Assembly: GCA_017163975.1 (NCBI GenBank)
Contig: JAFFSR010000301.1
Coordinates: forward strand, 1,302,001 to 1,366,000
Source: Anastatus disparis
Lineage: Eukaryota; Arthropoda; Insecta; Hymenoptera; Eupelmidae
DNA: 64,000 nt
Reading direction: 5' to 3'
Part shown: one piece after another, positions 59,601 through 64,000 of the stretch
How positions within the stretch are numbered: the stretch's first letter is position 1
How the letters are laid out: every line of letters starts with the position of its first letter
Program-made: the position numbers and the translations under genes
The notes under the pieces: generated by a model
The model's input: the letters and a program-made list of their open reading frames with translations, nothing else
What the model was told of the DNA's origin: nothing
Databases searched by the model: none

Positions 59601-62600
59601 GATCAACACTTGCGTTAGTAGTAGGAGTCGATCATAAACGTTATAAGAACATCATAACAGTCATATATGCATCTATATGACCTCTATGATTTAAAACTTT
59701 TTTAATTGCGGAGTCTTTAGAAAAACTCGTGACTTTTAAATTAAAACCGGCCTTTTTCAGGGTTACAAGATGTGTTAAGTCCGTCTGGGCAACCTCCACG
59801 TAGTGCACATCAGGTCACGCTAGCAGACGCAATCTCTTGTGGCAATTAGCATCTCGCATGAAAAAATGCACTATATCCGTCAGGTAGAATACAAAAAAAG
59901 AAGAGGCCCATATTTTTTTGTTTTTCAAAATATGATAAATTGCAAAAGTTATAGCATTTATAAGTTAGTAGAATTTTGATATATATAGATATAGCGCCAT
60001 AATAAATGACGTCACAAAAGCAAATACTTTCATAAACTAACTACCTCTATCTCTTTGAGTTTTGATTTTCATTAAAAAATATTTTACATTTAAATTTAAA
60101 TTGACCTTGATATGAACTTACTCAAGATTTTTGATCTTGGTGACGACGAACTTTTCAGACCACATTCGTGATTGAATATGTATAACTTATACTTTATTTT
60201 CTGTGCAAACCTCCTCAAAAATGTACATTTCCGTGATAGTCGAAGAAACTCGTTGTAATGTGATTTAAACCCTATTTGATCTTGATCTGACCTTGATCAT
60301 GACTATCAACCTAAACGGCGAAGACAGTTTTATAAGCGAATGTTAGTACCTCGTACTTTATCTTTAATAATACCTTGACAAAGACCTTTTTTATGAACTC
60401 GAAGAAAAATAACAGTGATGTATATGCAGGTATTTAAATACTTAATCAAGGACTTTCTGTAAGTTGTAATTCTTACCCATGAGTTTTTAGAGCTTAGTGA
60501 CGATTGACACTTTTGATCTATTACCCAAGAATTATCAAAATCAAGTAATTTCGAAACATTTGCCTAAAGGCCATTTCTCACTTGATTTCCGCGGGGTCCT
60601 TTTTACCAAAAGTTGATATTTTACGAAAAAAAATTCCTTAAACAATTAAACAAAAATTTTGAAAATTACATTTTTTGTATCTTTTTATCCTCTTGACCTA
60701 GAGTTCTAAGAAGTTTTTCATGTTTTGATTACCAAATAGAACATATTCCCAGGCTTTCGGCGATTTTGATTTTTTGATTTTATGACCGTGCGAATTGATA
60801 TGAAATGTCCCACATATACGTCTGTATATATATAATTATAAAGAAATATAATAAAACCTCGTAAATAACTATTTTTTTGATTATTCAATTCGAAATTTTC
60901 TTCATCTAAAGCTGTGAGAGCGCCAACTAAATTAGAATTTAAAAAATAATTCATTAATAATTTAAATAAAATAAAAATTGTTTGATAAAAAAATTTACCA
61001 GATTCTGAATTTTTAAGAACTTTGGTTAAGTTGTAAATACTTTCTTGAATAATTGCATCTAATTCTTTTTGTAATTCTTGAATCATGCTAGTATCAGGAA
61101 ATAGATCAACAAATCGATAACTGAAATAATATTTATCATAAGAATACATTGATTTAGCAATTTAGTAAAAGTATTTCATACCTCAACCAAAGATAAAGAT
61201 CTAACACATCAAATACTGCCTCTAAATGTACAAGATCGATTAGTGTTTTTGGAGATGTTAATGGCCAGCCAATGTGTAGGCAAAGCCAATTAAATGTCAT
61301 TGGTTCATTTTTGCAGTACTGCCTAGCAAATTTCAGAAACATGGTACAAACAAAAGGTAATTTCCTGTTAATCGGTGCACAACAAAATATATATCTAGTT
61401 CGCAATGGAAGAGGAACATGTTCTATCATATCAGCAAGAAATTTGAAATCATCAATATTGCACATGAAATACATTGAATCATCAACTGTACACAATGATA
61501 CAAAATTATCCTAAAATGGTAACAATTTTAATATAATTTTATTGAATAATTGTATTTCATATCTCTTACCATAATATTAGATAACGGAGCTTTGGGTAAG
61601 TGATAAGCATATAATTCTATTTGATCAATAGTAGGATGCAAACCAGCTTGTGTTATAATTTCTGGTGTTTGACAAAGTAAATTTTTCAAAGTAGGTAAAT
61701 CTTCTGATTTAAAAGTAGTTACATATCCCTTGAAAAAAATAATATATTCATAAATACAATATGATAATGAAATAATAGACTTGGCAAAAAAAACCGCGCT
61801 ACTTTTTTGAGTTAGAAAAATGACAATTTTCAAATGGTCACGTCTCTTCCAAAAGTTGACGCTTTCAAATCTTGTTGGAAAAATTTAGTGATGTCTGTTT
61901 GCACGTGTGCTTAGTCAAAAGAAGTAGAAAGTTATTTTTCATTTTCAAAAGTGCCATCTTTGAGTGATGCTACAAACTTTAGATGGATAAAACCATTGAT
62001 TTTGATTGCTGAATCTAAAAAGTTGGGTTTTTCTAAATAATTTCTTTTTTTAAGCATGTCGTTTCAAGCAACAGGTGTATAATACACTAGGCTTATAATA
62101 CTGAAAAAATAAATGTAAGGTCAAATTGAAAAATGACTTCCAGAAAACATAAGTATAAATTTTTTTAAATTTTTTAGAGGTTTTTTCGATGGTTCAGTGG
62201 AAAAAGTGCCAATCAACTTTTGTTTGAAAAAGGTGCCGATTGAGAATTTGCTTAAAAAAGGTGCTAATTGAAATTTTGTTCGAAAAGTGTCAATTTAAAT
62301 TTTGGTTTGAAAAGGTGTCAATTCATCAGCATTTTATTTTGTAGTGGTATAACTGCAATGTTATCAATTCATTTAAACAAGCTTTTAAAAGTTAATCCAT
62401 TATTTCAAAAATAGCCAAAAACAATTGAAAGGTGGACGTAGACGCGCATATTAAGCCTATTAATGAGAACAGTAGCACATAGCAATGGTACAACTACAAA
62501 ATCTACAAAAAATAAAATATTTATAAATTGTCACCCTTCCCAAGCAAAATCTCAATTGGCACCTTTTTCAAGCAAAATCTCAATTGGCGCTTTTTTCAAG

Positions 62601-63896
62601 CAAAAGCTGAATTGGCACCTTTTTCCACTGAACCGTCGATCTCTCGATTTGACTTTATATTTGTTTTTCCAGTACAACAAACCTAATACGCGCATAGCTC
62701 TTTCAAAGAAAGAAATGATTTAGAAAAATCTAATATTTCAAATTCAGCAATCGAAACTTATGGTTTGATTCATCCAAAATTGGTAACATCGCTAAAAGAT
62801 GGCACTTTTGAGATTGCAAAATAACTTTCCACATCTCTCCCCTTAGCGCAAGTGAAAAAAGCCATTACCAAATATTTTTGAACGAAGTTTGATAGAGGAA
62901 GCCATATGCCCTGCATTTTTTACGTTGAATTATCTTAATTAGTCAATTTTTGTCGGAGATATGACCATTTGAAAATTGTCATTTTTTCGACCAAAAATGG
63001 AACGCGTTTTTGTTGAGTGTATTCAGTTTCTTACTTTTTGCCATTGGGTTCCATAACGTCCTGCACGACCAGCAATTTGCAGGGCTGCGGATACAGATAA
63101 AATGTCCATTTCTTTTTCACCTTTTTTATTTATAGTTGGTTTTATTAAAGAGTAAAAAATTATTCTTCGAATATGTCTATTCAATAATGAAAATTAGTTT
63201 TTTTCAATTAATAGAAGGCTTAGAAGGAGACTGCATATTTTTGTTCTTTTTGATAAAAAAAATTTTAATTTTTGTAAAAACTAATAATTTTTGAAAAAAA
63301 TAAAGAGAATACAGCTTGTATCAAAAAAGCAATATTTTATTTAAGGAAAAAAAATTAATTTTTGTTGATTAATTTTCAAGAAAAATTTTACATGACATAA
63401 TTTTTACCTCAACCTCTATTTTTGAAATTTTCAAAAAGTTTTTTGAAAACAAAGCAATTAATTATTTCTCATCAAATATTTCAATTCTTATACAAGATGC
63501 GATATCTTCTTTATTTTTTTAGAAAAGAACAGAAACATGCACCTTGCTCTTGGAGAAAGAAATGTAAAAATTTATCACATACAAATTTAAACCCATTCCT
63601 ATAGCATCAGTAGCAACTAAAACTTTACAGGGATGATTAATGTCATTAAATTTTGCAGCTTGAGCTAATTTTGTTCCGGGAGGCAAACTTCCATATATAA
63701 CCGCAACTTCAATATTGCGTTGTTCAAGATTTCTAGTTACAGTGTAAATATCATTTTTACTAAAACATACAATACAATCTCCAGATTGAACATTATTCAA
63801 TGAACAAAGTGCTGCATTTTCAACTTCTAGTTCTGTAAGTCGTTTATACTTTCTAATTTCAACATTTTCTCCAGTTGTTGAACATAAAGATTGCAC
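43412..63896 (-). CDS. SUPV3L1: SUV3/SUPV3L1 mitochondrial ATP-dependent RNA helicase, 3' part of gene (8 exons)
   Basis: This is the host gene of the window. SUV3 is a Ski2-like RNA helicase that works with polynucleotide phosphorylase to unwind and degrade mitochondrial RNA. The exons I place, in order of transcription, are 63583-63896, 63035-63176, 61570-61728, 61182-61510, 60999-61120, 60858-60926, 43542-43663 and 43412-43465. All junctions are GT/AG and all phases agree. The sequence shows helicase motif V ([11 protein letters not shown]), motif VI (QIAGRAGR), the SUV3 C-terminal domain and a conserved tail ([11 protein letters not shown]). The upstream exons with motifs I-IV are outside the window. 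The intron between the sixth and seventh exons is about 17.2 kb. Family identity is recalled from conserved motifs; no search was run. Confidence 0.93.
43542..43663 (-). CDS. SUPV3L1: SUPV3L1 penultimate exon (far side of the 17-kb intron)
   Basis: The exon is 122 bp. The acceptor is GATACAG before 43663 and the donor is GTATTA after 43542. It encodes [15 protein letters not shown] and then [20 protein letters not shown], ending REWIQ. The [11 protein letters not shown] block matches the conserved end of SUV3 proteins (known form: RLVQQGLLTPDML). Strand and phase match the exon at 60926, so I join them. The alternative is a stranded pseudo-exon of a second copy. Confidence 0.85.
43758..44440. 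repeat. Solo arm of the GGGACRTTTCAYG foldback family
   Basis: It begins TGGGACATTTCATGTTAACT next to a (TA)n tract and parallels the left arm of 13366-14667 over about 640 bp (for example CTTTTTGTTGGA, TTTTATATTGGAAAT). I find no partner arm adjacent. Confidence 0.6.
44531..44612. repeat. Small inverted-repeat element between two (TA)n tracts
   Basis: The left end GATGCCAGTTGACATAAAAAG and the right end (complement of GCAACATTTCATGTCAATTT) resemble the GGGACATTTCA termini. About 80 bp, flanked by (TA)n at 44494-44530 and 44613-44648. Confidence 0.4.
45574..47715 (-). CDS. Intact transposase, 713 aa (Sola-like?)
   Basis: An uninterrupted frame inside the TIRs, starting at ATG 47715. The N-terminus has a cysteine pair region (CPDFF...VCKNCYKR). 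The middle is lysine-rich, then a cysteine cluster (CLCVHC...CKDCPG, about residues 335-400). The likely catalytic core is HVDFAENW (about 470), [12 protein letters not shown] (about 550) and [16 protein letters not shown] (about 575-590). Two decayed relatives are in this window. I do not recognise the family with certainty. The aspartates in HVDF and SDG are candidates for the DDE/D triad. Confidence 0.8.
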   Translation of the reverse strand: MSEIYSSKRISCPDFFQMHKKVVYMSSNSRFRPLEDLAINLAQLHPDLNILPSTNVCKNCYKRISKMILSDLESISENEITELFSGRDDDFIPKTPERIEELNESINSVLPECISPLKRKTAIPENFRRNYVSKKKKSLISAFSATVGSKLEDAYGISFESIESDENSTENYWNEFLENFKLALEKCSSISEKIKLLTLLPSKLSKIKVCSLFPIISEYMINKSRNLVKNKGVYSEPDLYTGHPIDESTKKIVMEYFLNDDFNCSRQSPNKSDVVTVKINNTKTKKVKRFLTRSLKETYSQLRKENPNLQIGKSKFYSLRPSFVLTSPVKEACLCVHCENFELFLTSLIRFRGDKNSELDSIRSEITNTMLCSEPSDSCFLQECKDCPGGAGITLELLKLKQNCEDEITFALWDNGNLIKQTISLTVFKEKLSICALKASTHIYIKNIQREAIKKEKEEGKADPTKLIIHVDFAENWSVINKKAVQGNHWVNNQIFIFTAVCYQGEITQSFAIVSDNKKHDTAYALLAINKIIDLMKKNYLVTKVTIISDGAPSQFKNRFQLHEFKHWFYEMKWLFSATGHGKGAVDGIGGLLKHYATSHNLKRVHEESIQNADDFINWVQSYTNAIKIILLPINEIERFRKKKNIEWSGVSKYNGIQKSHMWLKKLGELKSHIFIGRTAIHALNEVKNKKKKAKRRETTFKTKNNKRKNKKK
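47953..48013. repeat. (TA)n microsatellite
   Basis: About 60 bp of pure AT alternation inside the long-TIR transposon, between its transposase and right TIR. Similar tracts are at 7157-7194, 9728-9782, 13300-13364, 19075-19112, 43702-43750, 44494-44530, 44613-44648, 52975-53020 and 53600-53637. Confidence 0.9.
49902..50175. mobile_element. MITE inside the Tc1 element, TA-flanked
   Basis: The ends are CACCGAGAGAGTTTTGC and the complement of CACGAAGAAAGTTTTGC, with TA on both sides (49900-49901 and 50176-50177). It is GC-richer than its surroundings, with many CGC/GCG motifs. Tc1/mariner-type MITE by its TA target; 274 bp, non-coding. Confidence 0.7.
50215..51225 (-). pseudogene. Tc1-type transposase (DD34E), two stop codons
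   Basis: The N-terminal part (50833-51225) has two helix-turn-helix segments ([18 protein letters not shown]...) and the GRPR-like PGQGRHR. The C-terminal part (50215-50715) has [25 protein letters not shown] and LNPIEHVWD. Between the second D (QDN) and the E (IEH) are 34 residues, so DD34E. Between the parts the frame is the same but has TAA after RRRFH and TGA after LSAVH. Confidence 0.92.
53020..53427. other. Region with repeated ATATGTCTCAG phrase
   Basis: TATGTCTCAG occurs twice, with AATATGTC twice more (53080-53215). ATATGTCCTTTGGC-like sequence leads into the next hairpin. No gene recognised. Confidence 0.45.
53428..53592. mobile_element. Hairpin MITE with GC-rich palindromic core
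   Basis: The ends are TATGTCCTTTGGCCG and the complement of CGGGCAAAGGACATA. The arms include GAACAATGTTTGCCGCTTGAG and its complement. The loop is GGGCGCGCTTCGCGCGCCC, which is itself a perfect stem. Non-coding. Confidence 0.75.
53595..55036 (+). other. GC-richer island, possible long solo LTR
   Basis: The ends TGTAAC and GTTACA would be the LTR tips. It contains GCATATAAGAGC (53760), CT-rich runs (53808-53940), TACCGCCGTACCG repeats (54070-54190) and AATAAAGTC (54618), which would fit U3-R-U5. No internal coding region or partner LTR is present, and 1.4 kb is long for an LTR. An unrecognised element is equally possible. Confidence 0.3.
55037..56146. other. AT-rich region with CACAACCGAA hairpins
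   Basis: No gene recognised. CCACAACCGAACCAAAATTT and its complement form a hairpin at about 56008-56048. Related phrases occur at about 55660-55695 and 56202-56220. It probably belongs to the decayed transposon whose transposase pieces lie at 56147-57037. Confidence 0.4.
56147..57037 (-). pseudogene. Third, fragmentary copy of the GGCTGATTCC-family transposase
   Basis: The minus strand reads an N-terminus (56837-57037: [29 protein letters not shown]) that parallels the intact protein ([16 protein letters not shown]...VCKNCYKRI). Further on (56147-56338) it reads [19 protein letters not shown], against [19 protein letters not shown]. Stops and indels separate the pieces. The catalytic half is absent. 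Confidence 0.75.
57060..58500 (-). pseudogene. PIF/ISL2EU-like DDE transposase, degenerate
   Basis: The clean part, 57421-58500, has CX2C pairs near the N-terminus (LCTNC, CIIC) and a helical region. It then reads [30 protein letters not shown], and [12 protein letters not shown]. The known form of the first catalytic block is DGTYIYIQKS; here DG is replaced by YS, so the first aspartate is lost. Downstream (about 57230-57300) the frame, broken by stops, still shows [14 protein letters not shown], the third (E) block. Family assignment is from recalled motifs. Confidence 0.7.
58501..59498. other. AT-rich region upstream of the PIF-like transposase
   Basis: No gene recognised. A 48-codon frame from 58821 ([18 protein letters not shown]...) is lysine/asparagine-rich and could be a short relic, but nothing supports translation. 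Confidence 0.4.
59499..59719. mobile_element. MITE, about 220 bp
   Basis: The ends AGTCCTCCGCAATTAAAAAA and the complement of TTTTTTAATTGCGGAGTCTT are inverted. The arms include TTATAATATTTATGATCGAC and its near complement, with a loop near 59610. Confidence 0.7.
59720..60559. other. Region with nothing recognised
   Basis: No coding sequence or clear repeat boundary seen. Phrases such as CTTGATCTGACCTTGATCAT repeat loosely at 59000-59060 and 60110-60310. Confidence 0.4.
60560..60812. repeat. Inverted solo arm of the same foldback family at the right edge of the intron
   Basis: It ends ATTGATATGAAATGTCCCAC (60793-60812), the complement of the terminal GTGGGACATTTCATATCAAT. Inner parts (CTTTTTATCCTCTTGACCTA, CAAATAGAACATATTCCCAG) match the family. 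It is diverged from the 43758 arm. Confidence 0.55.
60858..60926 (-). CDS. SUPV3L1: SUPV3L1 small exon before the 17-kb intron
   Basis: A short exon encoding [19 protein letters not shown] plus a few residues. The acceptor is AATTTAG before 60926. Two donors are possible: GTTTTA after 60858, or GTTATT about 10-11 bp earlier in the transcript. Both leave phase 1, so both join in frame to the exon at 43663. This part of SUV3 is poorly conserved, so the exact 3' edge is uncertain. Confidence 0.7.
60999..61120 (-). CDS. SUPV3L1: SUPV3L1 exon: YRFVDLFPD segment
   Basis: The exon is 122 bp and encodes [20 protein letters not shown], followed by [20 protein letters not shown]. The YRF-DxFPD and QKELD-II spacing is typical of SUV3. 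The acceptor is TTTCAG before 61120 and the donor is GTAAAT after 60999. It ends one base into a valine codon. Confidence 0.9.
61182..61510 (-). CDS. SUPV3L1: SUPV3L1 exon: SUV3 C-terminal helical domain
   Basis: The exon is 329 bp. It reads [20 protein letters not shown], then [34 protein letters not shown] and [15 protein letters not shown]. These are signature stretches of the SUV3 family. The acceptor is TTTTAG before 61510 and the donor is GTATGA after 61182. The terminal AG joins the T of the next exon to make serine (LWLSYRFVD). Confidence 0.92.
61570..61728 (-). CDS. SUPV3L1: SUPV3L1 exon: start of C-terminal helicase extension
   Basis: The exon is 159 bp (53 codons, phase 0 at both ends). 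It begins [14 protein letters not shown] and contains [18 protein letters not shown], a conserved SUV3 stretch after motif VI. The acceptor is TTCAAG before 61728 and the donor is GTAAGAG after 61570. The intron before it (61729-63034) holds a foldback element with tandem sub-repeats. Confidence 0.9.
61791..63008. repeat. Foldback element with tandem sub-repeat arms, inside SUPV3L1 intron
   Basis: The outer inverted ends share ATGACAATTTTCAAATGGTC (61820 region and 62960 region). Inside, the left arm (about 62185-62340) is a tandem series of a roughly 25-bp unit around AAAGGTGCCAATTGA. The right arm (about 62530-62635) carries the complement, TCAATTGGCACCTTTTTC, in about four units. Arms made of short direct repeats recall Drosophila FB elements. 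No coding sequence is visible. Confidence 0.7.
63035..63176 (-). CDS. SUPV3L1: SUPV3L1 exon: helicase motif VI (arginine fingers)
   Basis: No long open frame marks this exon. It is found by reading on from the split codon. It encodes [20 protein letters not shown] and then [25 protein letters not shown] is motif VI, which supplies the arginine fingers for ATP hydrolysis. The acceptor is GAATAG before 63176 and the donor is GTAAGA after 63035. Confidence 0.9.
63290..63525. repeat. Foldback in SUPV3L1 intron, related to the 1485-1770 hairpin
   Basis: The segment has arms around AAAAATAAAGAGAATACAGC and its inverted partner ending TCTTTATTTTTTTAG, with further A/T-rich complementarity inside. 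The motif AATAAAGAGAA near the end resembles the foldback at 1485-1770. It occupies most of the 406-bp intron 63177-63582. The match is AT-rich and partly decayed. Confidence 0.45.
63583..63896 (-). CDS. SUPV3L1: SUPV3L1 exon: RecA-like domain 2, helicase motifs IV-V
   Basis: The acceptor is AAATAG before 63896 and the donor is GTATGT after 63583. The exon contains [28 protein letters not shown] and [11 protein letters not shown], all typical of the second RecA domain of SUV3. The last codon is split and is completed by the next exon (63035-63176). Further exons must lie right of 63896, outside this window. Confidence 0.92.
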
Positions 63897-64000
63897 CTAT
63901 TTAAAATAATACTTAAATTTGTGATAGTAATATTTAACCATTAAAACTTTTAAAAACTATTAAATATTCATATATTTAACCTATTAAGATTAGAAGTTTT

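Larger units (their letters stand above)
43664..60857 (-). other. Giant transposon-filled intron of SUPV3L1 (about 17.2 kb)
   Basis: The space between two SUPV3L1 exons holds, left to right: a (TA)n tract, a solo arm of a GGGACATTTCAT foldback, a small MITE, a 1.8-kb foldback disrupted by a 3.7-kb long-TIR transposon and a Tc1 element, a hairpin MITE, a GC-richer island, and two degenerate transposases. Another arm of the GGGACATTTCAT family lies at its right edge. Other introns of the gene in this window are 61 to about 1,300 bp. Confidence 0.8.

Noticed and set aside
1..64000. CRISPR arrays, bacterial operons, rRNA genes or a viral insertion
   Set aside because: No regular spacer-repeat pattern, no ribosomal motifs and no viral structural or replication genes; the content is eukaryotic with spliced exons.

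Overview
The window looks like AT-rich nuclear DNA of an insect, possibly a hymenopteran. This is inferred from the intron-split host gene, the Copia, Penelope, Helitron and Tc1 content, and the (TA)n tracts; no species is assigned. I recognise one host gene: the 3' part of SUPV3L1 (SUV3), the mitochondrial ATP-dependent RNA helicase. It lies on the minus strand from the right edge (63896) to 43412, and its 5' exons lie beyond the window. Eight exons can be placed with GT/AG junctions. The last two sit about 17.2 kb away from the others, behind an intron built almost entirely of nested transposons.

Layout. 1-7 kb: small foldbacks, a decayed tandem array (2.0-4.3 kb) and a doubtful solo LTR. 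7.2-9.7 kb: a long-TIR DNA transposon with a broken transposase. 9.8-18 kb: long hairpin (foldback) elements, a non-autonomous Helitron (11745-13300), two copies of one MITE family and a tRNA-Thr-like SINE head. 18.0-23.7 kb: a Penelope-like element with an inverted truncated copy in front of it; the RT and GIY-YIG frames are nearly intact. 23.7-26.5 kb: a Copia remnant that has lost its RT, inside a foldback with repetitive arms. 27-30.6 kb: a large foldback with sub-repeated arms and two small MITEs. 31.2-39.2 kb: a complete, young Copia element with 269-bp LTRs differing at one base, a 5-bp target duplication, PBS, PPT, gag and pol. 40-43.4 kb: palindromic arrays and MITEs. 43.4-60.9 kb: the SUPV3L1 intron. 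60.9-63.9 kb: the remaining SUPV3L1 exons, with foldbacks in their introns.

Inside the big intron a roughly 1.8-kb foldback (44649-52976) was hit twice. A Tc1-type element sits at the exact dyad centre. A 3.7-kb long-TIR transposon with an intact 713-codon transposase sits in the left arm. Its 4-bp TTAT duplication is proven by the unbroken sister arm. A decayed PIF/ISL2EU-like transposase and a third fragment of the long-TIR transposase lie further right.

The observations most worth following are: the dyad-centre insertion; an ACGAG pentamer strongly enriched on the sense strand of the whole young Copia element; its primer-binding region, which resembles over 30 nt of the 5' half of initiator tRNA-Met; and the overall density of long perfect hairpins, nearly all bordered by (TA)n.
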